A stretch of 45,141 nucleotides of DNA from Pseudomonadota bacterium (GTDB taxonomy: Bacteria > Pseudomonadota > Alphaproteobacteria > Micavibrionales > UBA2020): assembly GCA_021805245.1 (NCBI GenBank), contig JAJZFS010000037.1:1-45141 (forward strand). The letters run 5' to 3'. Positions 26,882 through 37,579 of this stretch are shown piece by piece. A model generated the notes under the pieces. It saw nothing but the letters and a program-made list of their open reading frames with translations. It did no database searches and was not told the DNA's origin. Positions within the stretch are counted from its first letter, which is position 1. Each line of letters starts with the position of its first letter. The position numbers and the translations under genes were made by a program.

Positions 26882-27898
26882 GTGACGAACCCCGCAAAAA
26901 AATTCCAAGCCGCCACAAAAAAGAATGACGGGTCCGTTTTCGACTTCGATGCCGAGGTGGCGCAGGTGTGGCGCGATTTTCCGGAGATTAAAAACAAGGT
27001 AATCTTTTTGGATGCCAGCCATGACGCGCGCCTCGTTTATCCCGAAGAGGGCGCGGAAAAAGATGCCATAGAGAGATTTTTGAAAATTTATAACCCTAAA
27101 CGCAGGTTGAAATCCGCTTTCGCCCGATGGGGAGAGAAAAATTCTTTTTGTCAGCCGTTGTCCGGCAACACACGGCTGCTTTATATCCTGATGGAAAAGC
27201 ACCCTTACGACAAAATTTCACCGCGCGCGCCGCTGGTGCAGGAGACGGCGTTTGTTTTCGACCATGAGCTTGGTCATGCGATCATTCCCGGGGCGGATGT
27301 TCCGACGAACAGAGCCGAGTGTTTTGCTGACGCCTATGCCACTATCCGTCATTTGCAGCGTTTCGGTGCAGATTCACCTTTTATCGGCCATGTTGTGAAC
27401 AACAGGTCTTTCGATCTTGTTTTCAGGGATAGCTGGTATGGCCATGCGCATTTTACGGGCGCGGTGACAGAGAAAATCCTCGACCGCTGTCACGATATCG
27501 ACTGGAATGCATTGACGCCACGGGAGGCGGCCGATCTGGCGCGAAAATTTGTACTGGAGCATGAAATGGCGTCCGAAGCCCTGAACATGCTCGAAAGGGA
27601 TTTTAAGGCGCTGCACAAGCAGGCGGAGAAAATCGCCCGAGGTGATACGGCACCGCTGAAGGAATTAGCAGAAAAGGTATTGTCCACGGATTCGTCTGAT
27701 GTTTTCAAATACGGGACAAAAGCGCTGGCGCTTTATGTCGACCGGCAAACGGCGGATCTGGTGCTGCAGGGGACGTATTGGAACGAAGTGCGTAAAAAAC
27801 TGGCCAAAAGACGTAAGGCTTTTGCGCGTTATGGTGCGCCGTCACTCAGGAAAATGCTTATGAAAAAAACCATGCATCCATTTAAGGGGCAGATTTAG
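26882..27898 (+). CDS. Putative cytosolic zinc metallopeptidase, HELGH/ExxxD (copy 2)
   Basis: Diverged paralog of the preceding gene, 338 residues from a GTG start with AAGGA eight bases upstream. It has HELGH at 128-132 and ECFAD at 146-150, followed by AYATIRHLQRFG, the same order and spacing as copy 1 apart from a three-residue-shorter loop. The segment TPREAADLARKFVLEHEM corresponds to LRETAALAHKIAGEAHL in copy 1. The N-terminus differs (DFDAEVAQVWRDFPEIKNKVIFLDASHD) and the C-terminus is basic. No signal peptide. The two genes surely form one operon. Substrate and role are unknown. Confidence 0.75.
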   Translation: MTNPAKKFQAATKKNDGSVFDFDAEVAQVWRDFPEIKNKVIFLDASHDARLVYPEEGAEKDAIERFLKIYNPKRRLKSAFARWGEKNSFCQPLSGNTRLLYILMEKHPYDKISPRAPLVQETAFVFDHELGHAIIPGADVPTNRAECFADAYATIRHLQRFGADSPFIGHVVNNRSFDLVFRDSWYGHAHFTGAVTEKILDRCHDIDWNALTPREAADLARKFVLEHEMASEALNMLERDFKALHKQAEKIARGDTAPLKELAEKVLSTDSSDVFKYGTKALALYVDRQTADLVLQGTYWNEVRKKLAKRRKAFARYGAPSLRKMLMKKTMHPFKGQI

Positions 27899-27951
27899 AA
27901 GGCGCGTTGTTATAAACTCCTGACTTGAAAAACAAGTTCAGGAGCATCCGG

Positions 27952-29787
27952 ATGCCCAGCTACAAAGCCCCCCTTGATGACATGCGTTTCGTCTTGAACG
28001 AAGTTCTGGATGTGGCGCAATTGTCGCGCATTGCGGACTTTTCGCAGGTGGACAAGCCGACGATCAACCAGTTCCTTGAAGAAATCGCCAAGATGGCGGA
28101 GAACGTGCTGTTTCCGCTCAATGCCACGGGCGACCGCGAGGGCTGCACGCACGACCGCGAGACGAAAGCGGTCAAAACCCCGACGGGATTCAAAGACGCC
28201 TACCAACAGTTTTGCGAAGCGGGGCTGACCGGTTTTGCCTGCGATCCGAAATACGGCGGCCTCGGCATGCCGATCGTGTTGAACACGGCCTTGAGCGAGA
28301 TGTTCTGTTCGGCCAATCTTTCCTTCGGCATGTATCCGGGTCTGAGCCACGGTGCCTACAACGCGCTGCACGAATACGGCACGGACGAACAGAAGAACAC
28401 CTATCTGCCTAAGCTGGTCTCCGGCCAATGGGCGGGGACGATGTGCCTGACCGAACCGCAGTGCGGCACGGACTTGGGGCTTATCAAAACAAAAGCGGTG
28501 AAAAACGCCGATGGTTCTTATGCCATCACCGGCACGAAGATTTTCATCTCGGCGGGCGAGCACGACCTGACGGAAAACATCTGCCACCTCGTGCTGGCAA
28601 AGATCGAGGCTGCAGACACGCCCGCCGGTATCAAAGGCATCAGCCTGTTCATCGTGCCGAAGTTTTTGCCGGAAGGGTTGGCGCATAACAATGTCACCTG
28701 CGGCCGCATCGAAGAAAAAATGGGCATCCACGGAAATTCCACCTGCGAGATGAACTTCGACGGCGCGAAGGGCTGGCTGGTCGGCGAAGCGCATAAGGGC
28801 ATGAAGGCGATGTTCGTGATGATGAACGAGGCGCGCCTTGGCGTCGGCCTGCAAGGTCTGGGCTTGAGCGAAGTCGCCTATCAAAACGGCCTCAATTACG
28901 CGCTGGAACGCGTGCAAAGCCCGCCGATCGACCAGAAGGGCGAACACGCCTCCGTCACCATCATCAACCATCCGGATGTGCGGCGCGAGATTTTGGGCAT
29001 CAAGGCCGCCGTCGAGGGCGAACGCATGCTGGCCTACTGGATTTCTCTGCAACTAGATATTTCTCAAAAAGATCCCGATGAAGCCGCGCGCAAAAAAGCC
29101 AAGGCGTTCGTCGATCTGCTGACGCCGATCGTCAAGGCGCATTTCACCGACAACGCGGTGGAGAACACCAACTCCGCGATACAGGTGTTCGGCGGGCACG
29201 GCTACATCAAAGAGCACGGCATGGAGCAGTTCAACCGCGACGCGCGCATCACCCGCCTTTACGAGGGCACCAACGGCATTCAGGGGCTCGACCTCATCGG
29301 ACGCAAGGTGTTGAAAGAAAACTTATTGCCGGGCTATTTGCGCTTGCTGATGCAAGACCTGTTCGCGGCGAAAAAGAACGGCGTTTCCCTATGCCTGCTC
29401 TGGCCCGTGGCGCGCAGGGCGGGGACGCTGTGCCGGATTACCTTGAAATTGCGCGTGCGCGCGCTGTTCGGCACGCTGCTGCGGCGCATGTCCTTCATGC
29501 GTGACGCTGCGGGCATGTCGACCGACTATTACAAGCTGATGAGTCTTGTCGTCATCGGCCACATGTGGGTGAAGATGGCGGACACGGCGACGCAAAAGCT
29601 CGCTGCCAATCCGGAAGGCGGGGTGCGCGACTTTTACGAGACGAAAATCAAGACCGCGCACTTTTACATGAAGAAGGTCATGCCGCAGACGGCGGCCTAT
29701 AGCGGGGCGATCGGCGGCGGCACAAACGCGTTGATGGACATTCCCGCCGACAAGTTCGCGCATACGCAAACAACGATCGGAGCATGA
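27952..29787 (+). CDS. Acyl-CoA dehydrogenase, long FadE/DmdC-like type
   Basis: FAD enzyme that makes the first double bond in beta-oxidation of acyl-CoA thioesters. About 611 residues, the size of the three-domain subgroup with an extra C-terminal domain. Visible: CLTEPQCGTDLGLIKTKA and ITGTKIFISAGEHDL (FAD/substrate loops), EEKMGIHGNSTCEMNFD, NEARLGVGLQGLGLSE, QVFGGHGYIKEHGMEQFNRDARITRLYEGTNGIQGLDLIGRK (dehydrogenase signature with the catalytic Glu in YEGTNGIQ). The start at 27952 has AGGAGC upstream; an ATG nine codons earlier is less well supported. Codons over 29380-29505 look unlike the rest (see findings). The stop overlaps the AsmA gene start (ATGA). Confidence 0.9.
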   Translation: MPSYKAPLDDMRFVLNEVLDVAQLSRIADFSQVDKPTINQFLEEIAKMAENVLFPLNATGDREGCTHDRETKAVKTPTGFKDAYQQFCEAGLTGFACDPKYGGLGMPIVLNTALSEMFCSANLSFGMYPGLSHGAYNALHEYGTDEQKNTYLPKLVSGQWAGTMCLTEPQCGTDLGLIKTKAVKNADGSYAITGTKIFISAGEHDLTENICHLVLAKIEAADTPAGIKGISLFIVPKFLPEGLAHNNVTCGRIEEKMGIHGNSTCEMNFDGAKGWLVGEAHKGMKAMFVMMNEARLGVGLQGLGLSEVAYQNGLNYALERVQSPPIDQKGEHASVTIINHPDVRREILGIKAAVEGERMLAYWISLQLDISQKDPDEAARKKAKAFVDLLTPIVKAHFTDNAVENTNSAIQVFGGHGYIKEHGMEQFNRDARITRLYEGTNGIQGLDLIGRKVLKENLLPGYLRLLMQDLFAAKKNGVSLCLLWPVARRAGTLCRITLKLRVRALFGTLLRRMSFMRDAAGMSTDYYKLMSLVVIGHMWVKMADTATQKLAANPEGGVRDFYETKIKTAHFYMKKVMPQTAAYSGAIGGGTNALMDIPADKFAHTQTTIGA

Positions 29788-31796
29788 TGATGAAAAAGTT
29801 TTTTAAAGGACTCGTCTCGTTTATCGTTTTTTTTATAGCGCTGGGTATATTCGTTATTGTCGCCTTGCGGACTTACGTGCCGATGACGAAGGTGGGAGCG
29901 CTCGCAAAACAAAAAGTACATGAGGCGACAGGGCGCGACCTTGCGTTCACGGGCGCGAAGTTTGTTTTCTGGCCGGATATCGGCGTGCGCCTGACGGATG
30001 TTTCGTTCAGCAATCCCGCCTGGGCGCAGAAAAAGAACATGGTCTCGCTCGGGGAGGCAGATGTCGCACTGGCGGTGATGCCGCTGTTGCACAAGAAGAT
30101 CGTCGTCAAACGCTTTATTCTGAACGCGCCGGACATCGACCTTGAAATTTCCAAAGACGGGCAGAGAAACTGGGATTTTTCGCAAACCCCTGCCGCCGCC
30201 ACGCTAGCGGCGCATGAACAACAGCAGGGCAAGAGCGTGCCCGCGCCCCCGCGGCAGCAGCTTGATTTCCATTTCGGGCAGATGCGCATCGACAAAGGGC
30301 GTCTGGTCTTCGCCGACATGCAAAAGGGCCAGACCATCCGCCTCGATGATGTCGACGTGAACGTTAAGTGGCCTGACCCGAAGAGCCCGCTGCATATCGA
30401 CGGCGCGCTGACTTATAAGGGCAAGCGCATCAATCTCGCGCTCGACCTCGACCGGCCGATGGATATTCTTGCGGGAAAAGAATCCAACGGACTGGCCGAC
30501 ATGAAGGCGGATGATTTTAATGTCAAGGCGCACGGCGCCTATGCCATGCAGGGCGTGTTTTTTAACGGCGCAGTCGATGCCGGCATATCCGATCTCGCCT
30601 CCACTTTATCATGGCTGCGGAATGAGAAGACACAGCAAAAACTGCCCTTCCGCACGCTGGCTTTCAAAGGCACCGCGCGGCTGGAAGGCACGGGGCTGAC
30701 CTTGCAGAAGGCGGCGCTGTCGCTGGACGACTTGCAGGCAAAGGGCGATGCGAGCGTGAGCTTCGCGCAAAAGCCCGATATTGTCGCGCGCCTGTCTTTG
30801 AACAAGCTCGATCTCGACCGCTTTACCGGCGGGAGCGCGGGTACTGCGTCCAAGGGCGGAAGCGGTGGCGCGGGCGGACAGGCCGCCACACAAGGAGGAT
30901 GGGATACGACGCCGCTTGATTTCTCGGGGCTGAAGGCGGTCAACGCCGACCTGCAACTGGACACCGGAGGGTTTATGCTGCGGGGCATCGCCGTCGGTCC
31001 GTCGGTGCTGACGGTGAAGCTGCAAAATGGCGAACTGAGATTCCAGTCTTCCGATGCGACGCTGCTCGGCGGGCGGTTTTCATCCGGCCTGGCTTTGAGC
31101 GTTGCGCGTGCCGTGCCGGCGATGTCGTTTGCTTTCAATATGACGGGCGTAGAGGCACAGCCTGTGCTGGCGACTTTCGCGCACTTCAGAAAACTGAGCG
31201 GAACCGCGACGGCGCATGTGGCCGTGACGGCGTTCGGAGACAACCAGAACGCTGTTATCTCCAGCCTCGCGGGCAAAGGGGATTTCGATTTCAAAGACGG
31301 CGAGCTCAAAGGCATCGACATGGTCAAAATCGCCCAGCTGGTGCAGGCGCATTCCTCCAATACGAGCGTGGGGACGGGCACGACGAAGTTCGTCGATATG
31401 ACGGGTACCTTCACGATTGCCAAAGGTGTCGCGGCCAACAACGATCTTAAAGTCGAAGGTGCGGTGTTGCGCGCGTCGGGACACGGCACCATCGATCTGC
31501 CGCAAAAATACATTCACTATCGCGTCACGCCCGTGCTGTTGTCAGGGCAGCAAACAACAGGGCAGGCGGCCGCGGGGCAGCAGAGCGTGTCCGGCCTCAC
31601 CGTGCCGGTCAATATCAGCGGACCTTTCAACCATATCAAGGTCATCCCCGATTTCGCGGCGGCTATCGGCGGGATTGTCGCCAATCCGTCAAACGCGCGG
31701 CAGACCATCAAAAACATCAGGAACAATTTCAAACAGAATCCGATCGGCACGCTGCAAAATCTGCTAGGCAACGGCGGGCTGTTCGGACGCCGCTAA
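29784..31796 (+). CDS. AsmA-family protein
   Basis: A 670-residue inner-membrane-anchored protein with one N-terminal helix (residues ~8-28, LVSFIVFFIALGIFVIVAL) and a long periplasmic part. The AsmA signature follows: VGALAKQKVHEATGRDLAFTGAKFVFWPDIGVRLTDVSFSNP, then repeated beta-strand segments and a Gly/Ala-rich linker near 355. AsmA-like proteins are now thought to move phospholipids between inner and outer membranes. The C-terminal domain (NDLKVEGAVLRASGHGTIDLPQKYIHYRVTPVL) is well conserved. Three ATG codons in a row begin it; the first overlaps the preceding stop, so translation is coupled. Confidence 0.9.
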   Translation: MMMKKFFKGLVSFIVFFIALGIFVIVALRTYVPMTKVGALAKQKVHEATGRDLAFTGAKFVFWPDIGVRLTDVSFSNPAWAQKKNMVSLGEADVALAVMPLLHKKIVVKRFILNAPDIDLEISKDGQRNWDFSQTPAAATLAAHEQQQGKSVPAPPRQQLDFHFGQMRIDKGRLVFADMQKGQTIRLDDVDVNVKWPDPKSPLHIDGALTYKGKRINLALDLDRPMDILAGKESNGLADMKADDFNVKAHGAYAMQGVFFNGAVDAGISDLASTLSWLRNEKTQQKLPFRTLAFKGTARLEGTGLTLQKAALSLDDLQAKGDASVSFAQKPDIVARLSLNKLDLDRFTGGSAGTASKGGSGGAGGQAATQGGWDTTPLDFSGLKAVNADLQLDTGGFMLRGIAVGPSVLTVKLQNGELRFQSSDATLLGGRFSSGLALSVARAVPAMSFAFNMTGVEAQPVLATFAHFRKLSGTATAHVAVTAFGDNQNAVISSLAGKGDFDFKDGELKGIDMVKIAQLVQAHSSNTSVGTGTTKFVDMTGTFTIAKGVAANNDLKVEGAVLRASGHGTIDLPQKYIHYRVTPVLLSGQQTTGQAAAGQQSVSGLTVPVNISGPFNHIKVIPDFAAAIGGIVANPSNARQTIKNIRNNFKQNPIGTLQNLLGNGGLFGRR

Positions 31797-31826
31797 CCCC
31801 TTCATAAACTAAAGGAAGAAACAACG

Positions 31827-33134
<1,308 letters not shown>

Positions 33135-33167
33135 AAATATTCAATAAAATCAAAAAAATATTATATA

Positions 33168-33198
33168 TTATGGAATTTATTTATTGACAATTCCATAA
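33168..33198. repeat. Inverted repeat overlapping a promoter -35
   Basis: TTATGGAATT and AATTCCATAA, perfect 10-base arms with an 11-base loop. The loop and right arm contain the TTGACA -35 element of the next gene. There is no T run after it, so it is more likely an operator than a terminator. Confidence 0.6.
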
Positions 33199-33212
33199 CC
33201 ATTGAATATACA
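33184..33212 (+). promoter_or_regulatory. Near-consensus sigma-70-type promoter
   Basis: TTGACA at 33184-33189, a 17-base spacer and TATACA at 33207-33212. Transcription would start near 33219, about 40 bases before the ATG. Confidence 0.75.
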
Positions 33213-33217
33213 TATTC
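33204..33217. repeat. Palindrome overlapping the -10 element
   Basis: GAATAT-AC-ATATTC, perfect 6-base arms centred on the -10 of the promoter at 33184-33212. With the larger inverted repeat upstream it makes two stacked operator-like sites. Confidence 0.5.
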
Positions 33218-33258
33218 TCCACGTGCATGTAGCAATCAATCAACGGAGGAACTTTGGA

Positions 33259-33525
33259 ATGAAAAACGTATCAAAATTGTGTGCAGCTTTCGCCCTTGTC
33301 GCGGCTTGCAGCGGAACGGCCATGGCGGCCGGCACCCCGTGCTTTACGGATCAGGCGAACAATGTAAAGGTTTGCGCAACGGAAACAAAGGCCGCCGGCC
33401 CGCTTTTCACGGTGGAAAAAGCGCAAGTGACCAACCTGAAAACCGGCAAGACGACCGATCAAAAGGCTGTGATCGTGCTGAACAAGCAAGGGCAGGCGAA
33501 GGGTTATATCTTTAAGGCGAACTAA
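33259..33525 (+). CDS. Small secreted protein of unknown function
   Basis: An 88-residue protein with a Sec signal peptide (residues 1-23, ending GTAMAA) and a 65-residue mature part. The mature part carries two cysteines (CFTD and VKVCATE) that could form a disulfide, then alternating strands (LFTVEKAQVTNLKTGKTTDQKAVIVLNKQGQAKGYI). It resembles no family I know. The ATG at 33259 has CGGAGGA upstream. It is a monocistronic gene, with a strong promoter and its own terminator, so expression may be high or tightly switched. Confidence 0.85.
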   Translation: MKNVSKLCAAFALVAACSGTAMAAGTPCFTDQANNVKVCATETKAAGPLFTVEKAQVTNLKTGKTTDQKAVIVLNKQGQAKGYIFKAN

Positions 33526-33540
33526 GCCTTACTGACTTTA

Positions 33541-33573
33541 AAAAAGCGTCGGCATAGGCCGGCGCTTTTTTTT
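33541..33573 (+). terminator. Strong intrinsic terminator
   Basis: AAAAAGCGTCGGC pairs with GCCGGCGCTTTTT over 13 base pairs (one G-T) across an ATAG loop and is followed by a T tract. It ends the small secreted-protein gene and isolates recO. Confidence 0.92.
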
Positions 33574-33589
33574 ATGCTATCGTCCTCTC

Positions 33590-34306
33590 ATGCTCGAATG
33601 GCAAGACGAAGGCATTGTTCTTTCCGTGCGCGGACACGGCGAAACCGGCGGCGTAGTATCTCTGCTGACGCAGGGGCACGGCCGCGCCATGGGCTATATT
33701 TACGGTGCGACGTCGTCGCGGATGCGCGGCGTGCTGGAGCCGGGCAATCTCGTCTCTGTGCGCTGGCAGGCGAAATCGTCCGACCAACTCGGCAATTTTA
33801 CGCTGGAGCTGGAGAAAAGCGTGGCAGCGGACGTGATGGACGATCCGGTGAAGCTCACCGCCATGCAGTCGGCCTGCATTCTTGCGGACAAAACGCTGCC
33901 GGAGCGCGAAAACCATTCCGGCGTGTTCGAGGGGACGAAGGCGCTGATGGCGTCTTTCTCCACCGACATCTGGGCGGTGACGTATATATATTGGGAGATC
34001 GGTCTGCTACGTGAGCTCGGCTTCGGGCTCGACCTTTCAAAATGCGCCGCGACCGGCGCTGTGGATAACCTGATTTACGTCAGCCCGAAATCCGGTTGCG
34101 CGGTTTCCGCGGCGGCGGGAGAGATTTATAAAGAGCGGCTGCTCAGCTTGCCGGCGTTTTTGCGTGGGCAGGGGAATTTTGACGATCCCGACATTCTCGA
34201 CGGGCTGAAACTGACGGGGCATTTCCTGCGTCACCGTGTTTTCGCCTTGTCGAACAGCGACTTGCCGGAGTCGCGCCTCAGGCTGGAAGAGAAATTTAGA
34301 GCCTAG
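33590..34306 (+). CDS. recO: DNA repair protein RecO
   Basis: Helps load RecA on SSB-coated DNA in the RecFOR pathway. 238 residues: the N-terminal OB fold starts MLEWQDEGIVLSVRGHGETGGVVSLLTQGHGRAMGYIYGA, typical of alphaproteobacterial RecO, and the C-terminal helical domain has IYWEIGLLRELGFGLDLSKCAATG. The last part, FLRHRVFALSNSDLPESRLRLEEK, is the normal C-terminal segment. The zinc-finger cysteines seen in some RecO proteins are only partly kept. parC follows after 32 bases. Confidence 0.94.
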   Translation: MLEWQDEGIVLSVRGHGETGGVVSLLTQGHGRAMGYIYGATSSRMRGVLEPGNLVSVRWQAKSSDQLGNFTLELEKSVAADVMDDPVKLTAMQSACILADKTLPERENHSGVFEGTKALMASFSTDIWAVTYIYWEIGLLRELGFGLDLSKCAATGAVDNLIYVSPKSGCAVSAAAGEIYKERLLSLPAFLRGQGNFDDPDILDGLKLTGHFLRHRVFALSNSDLPESRLRLEEKFRA

Positions 34307-34338
34307 TTTTTCGGCGCAAAATAGGTTAAAAATCGGTT

Positions 34339-36594
34339 ATGGCGAAAAAAGGCAATACCAGTAACGTGTTGGCAATGAACGTGCAGGATCGCGAACTCGG
34401 GCCCATCCTGAGCGAGAAGTATTTGTCCTACGCGCTCTCCACCATCATGTCGCGGTCGCTGCCCGATGTGCGCGACGGCATGAAGCCCGTCCACCGCCGC
34501 GTGATTTACGCCATGATGCAGCTTTCCCTGAAGCCGGAAACACCGCCGAAGAAATGCGCGCGTGTGGTCGGTGACGTCATCGGCAAGTTCCACCCGCACG
34601 GCGATCAGTCGGTTTATGACGCGCTGGTGCGCCTGGCGCAGGATTTCTCGGTGCGCTATCCGCTGGTCGACGGGCAGGGCAACTTCGGCAACATTGACGG
34701 CGACAACGCCGCCGCCATGCGATACACCGAAGCGCGCATGACGCAGGTGGCGCAGTTGCTGCTCGAAGGCATCGACGACGATGCCGTTGATTTCCGCGCG
34801 ACCTACGATGGCGAGACTTTGGAGCCAATCGTTTTTCCCGCCAACTTCCCGAATTTGCTGGCCAATGGGTCTTCCGGCATCGCCGTCGGCATGGCGACAT
34901 CCATCCCGCCACACAACGTCGCCGAACTGTGCGACGCGCTGGAAGTGCTGATCGACACTCCCGATTGTACGGTCAAGGATCTGCTGAAGCATATCAAAGG
35001 CCCGGATTTTCCGACCGGCGGCATCCTGGTTGAAGACCGCGCCAGCATCGTCAGCGCCTATGAAACGGGGCGCGGCAGCTTCCGCATGCGCGCCAAGTGG
35101 CACAAGGAAGAGTTGAAGAACGATAACTGGCAGATCGTTGTCACCGAGATCCCCTATCAGGTGGTGAAGTCACGGCTGATTGAGAAGATCGCCGATTTGA
35201 TCATTAACAAGAAAATTCCGTTCCTCGATGATGTCACGGATGAATCTGCGGAGGATATCCGCATCGTGCTGACGCCGAAGAACAAGAGTATCGAAGCCGA
35301 ACTGCTGATGGAGCAGATTTTCCGTCAGACGGATCTGGAGAGCCGCTTCGGCCTCAACATGAACGTGCTGGACGGCGGCACCGTTCCGCGCGTGATGAGC
35401 CTGAAGGAGGTTTTGCAAGCGTTTGTCGATCACCGGCAGGAAGTGCTGGTGCGCCGCTCAAAGCACCGCCTTGCCCATATCGAGCATCGGCTGGAAGTTT
35501 TGGCCGGTCTGCTGATCGCCTATCTGAACATTGACGAAGTCATCAAGATCATCCGTGAGGAAGACGATCCCAAGGCGAAGATGATCAAGAAGTGGAAGCT
35601 GACGGACGTCCAGTGCGACGCGATCCTCAACATGCGTCTGCGGTCTTTGCGCAAACTCGAGGAAATCGAGATCAAGCAAGAGAACAAGGATCTGACCGCC
35701 GAAAAGGCCGATCTCGAAAAACTCATCGGCAGCACCGCGCGGCAAATGACGGCGATCAAGAAGCAGATTAAAGGGATTTACGAGGCTTTCGGGCCGAAAA
35801 CGGCGCTGGGCGCGCGCCGCACCAAGATCGGCAAGGCTATGGAGACTGTGGATATACCGGTCGACGCCTTTATCGAGAAAGAGCCGATTACAGTGATCTG
35901 TTCGGACAAAGGCTGGATCCGCGCGATGAAGGGCCATCTTGAGCCGGACAAGATCACTTCCATCTCTTATAAGGAGGGCGACGCTGCGAAATTCGTGTTC
36001 CACGCGCAAACGACCGACAAGCTTATCGCCTTCGGCACCAACGGAAAATTCTACACCATCGGCGCGGACAAGTTGCCTTCCGGGCGCGGATTTGGAGAGC
36101 CGGTGCGGTTGATGATCGACCTTGGCAACGAGGCAGATCTTGTGACGCTCATGGTGCATGATCCGGAGCGTAAACTCCTCGTTGCCGCAGACGACGGTCG
36201 CGGTTTTATTGTGCCGGAACAGGAAATTCTCTCGCAGACAAAGAACGGCAAGCAATGCCTGCTGGTCAAAAAAGACGCTGAAGCGCGCGTGTGCGTGCCT
36301 GCTGCCGGAGATCATGTCGCCGTGATCGGGAAGAACCGCAAGCTGCTGATTTTCAAGCTGGATGAAATCCCCGAAATGTCGCGCGGCGTCGGCGTCATTC
36401 TGCAGCGCTACAAAGACGGCGGCCTTGCCGATGCCAAGACGTTCGTTCTCAAAGACGGTTTGAGCTGGATGAGCGGCGGCCGCGAACACACCGAGAAAAA
36501 ACTCAAGCCGTGGATCGGGCAGCGCGCGCAAGCGGGCATGCTGCCGCCCAACGGCTTTCCGCGGCAGCCAAAGTTTGGCGGATCGTCATCCTGA
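34339..36594 (+). CDS. parC: DNA topoisomerase IV subunit A
   Basis: Breaks and rejoins DNA to separate daughter chromosomes; works with ParE (not here). 751 residues, ParC length rather than the longer GyrA. Motifs: [69 protein letters not shown]; and the catalytic Tyr in [11 protein letters not shown]. There is no GyrA-box QRRGGKG in the C-terminal pinwheel, which supports ParC. In the quinolone-resistance region the residues at E. coli Ser80 and Glu84 are Gln and Asp. The recO-parC order is noted. Confidence 0.95.
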   Translation: MAKKGNTSNVLAMNVQDRELGPILSEKYLSYALSTIMSRSLPDVRDGMKPVHRRVIYAMMQLSLKPETPPKKCARVVGDVIGKFHPHGDQSVYDALVRLAQDFSVRYPLVDGQGNFGNIDGDNAAAMRYTEARMTQVAQLLLEGIDDDAVDFRATYDGETLEPIVFPANFPNLLANGSSGIAVGMATSIPPHNVAELCDALEVLIDTPDCTVKDLLKHIKGPDFPTGGILVEDRASIVSAYETGRGSFRMRAKWHKEELKNDNWQIVVTEIPYQVVKSRLIEKIADLIINKKIPFLDDVTDESAEDIRIVLTPKNKSIEAELLMEQIFRQTDLESRFGLNMNVLDGGTVPRVMSLKEVLQAFVDHRQEVLVRRSKHRLAHIEHRLEVLAGLLIAYLNIDEVIKIIREEDDPKAKMIKKWKLTDVQCDAILNMRLRSLRKLEEIEIKQENKDLTAEKADLEKLIGSTARQMTAIKKQIKGIYEAFGPKTALGARRTKIGKAMETVDIPVDAFIEKEPITVICSDKGWIRAMKGHLEPDKITSISYKEGDAAKFVFHAQTTDKLIAFGTNGKFYTIGADKLPSGRGFGEPVRLMIDLGNEADLVTLMVHDPERKLLVAADDGRGFIVPEQEILSQTKNGKQCLLVKKDAEARVCVPAAGDHVAVIGKNRKLLIFKLDEIPEMSRGVGVILQRYKDGGLADAKTFVLKDGLSWMSGGREHTEKKLKPWIGQRAQAGMLPPNGFPRQPKFGGSSS

Positions 36595-36597
36595 AAA

Positions 36598-37575
36598 TCA
36601 CGGGAAATAAATAACGCCTTTTTCGCGTTTTCTCATCACAGGCGGCGGCGTGACGGGCATGCCCGCGGCGAGCGCGCCGTTTTCCTTCGCGTTTTCCCTA
36701 TCTTCGGCTTCCGTGATGGAGCGCTTGATGAGAATGAGCGAAATGCGGCGGTTGCGCGGCGAGGCCGGATAGGCGGCGATCAGCGGGTTGTGGTCGGCGC
36801 GGCCCTCGACGTCGTGAATCTGCGACATGTCGTAGCCGGATTCCATCATGACGCGGCGGCTGGCATTGGCGCGGTCGGCCGAAAGCTCCCAGTTCGTATA
36901 GGCGGCGTCTTTGCCGTATGGCATTGAGTCTGTATGGCCGCGCACAGAGACCTTGTTGGGCAGTTCCTTGATGATGCCGGTGATCATGCTGAGGAGCTGC
37001 ACGGTTTGCGGCAAAGGCTTGGCACTGCCGCTCTTGAACATGGGTTTGCCATTCGTGTCGATGACCTGTATGCGCAGACCCTCTGGCGTCATGTCGATGA
37101 GCAGATTCTTGCTGTAGGCTTTGAGCGTGGGCATGGCCTCTATCGATTTGCGAATGTCGTTCGCAGCTTTTTTGAAGGCGACCTGATCTTCAGTGTTAAG
37201 CTGCGCGGTCTTCTGCGGGCTATTGGTGGCATTTTCGATGTTGCCGTGCGGGCTGTTCGGGTTGACAACATTGTTGGCCGTCTTCGCGCCGCGCGGCGAG
37301 AGCGTCGTGCCGCCGAGAAGGCCGCCCGCTCCGCTCTCGTTCTGCGCGATCAGCGGGTTGGTGGGCGAGAAGTAATCGGCGATCTTTTGTTTTTCCTTGT
37401 TGGTGGTGACGCTGAGCAGCCACAGCAGCAAAAAGAAGGCCATCATGGCCGTCACGAAGTCGGCGTAGGCAACCTTCCACGAGCCGCCATGGTGGCCGCC
37501 GCCGACGACCTTCTTGACGCGTCTGATGATGATCTCTTGTTTCTCGTCGCCGCCTTTTTTTTCTTTTTCCGCCAC
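36598..37575 (-). CDS. motB: Flagellar motor protein MotB
   Basis: Stator subunit that anchors MotA to peptidoglycan and carries protons. 325 residues: N-terminal basic segment, then the single membrane helix with the essential Asp in KVAYADFVTAMMAFFLLLWLL, a linker, and the C-terminal OmpA/peptidoglycan-binding domain (VSVRGHTDSMPYG, NWELSADRANASRRVM, EGRADHNPLIA). These match proton-driven MotB. It lies four bases downstream of motA and converges with parC, the stops being three bases apart. Confidence 0.96.
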   Translation of the reverse strand: MAEKEKKGGDEKQEIIIRRVKKVVGGGHHGGSWKVAYADFVTAMMAFFLLLWLLSVTTNKEKQKIADYFSPTNPLIAQNESGAGGLLGGTTLSPRGAKTANNVVNPNSPHGNIENATNSPQKTAQLNTEDQVAFKKAANDIRKSIEAMPTLKAYSKNLLIDMTPEGLRIQVIDTNGKPMFKSGSAKPLPQTVQLLSMITGIIKELPNKVSVRGHTDSMPYGKDAAYTNWELSADRANASRRVMMESGYDMSQIHDVEGRADHNPLIAAYPASPRNRRISLILIKRSITEAEDRENAKENGALAAGMPVTPPPVMRKREKGVIYFP

Positions 37576-37579
37576 GGCG

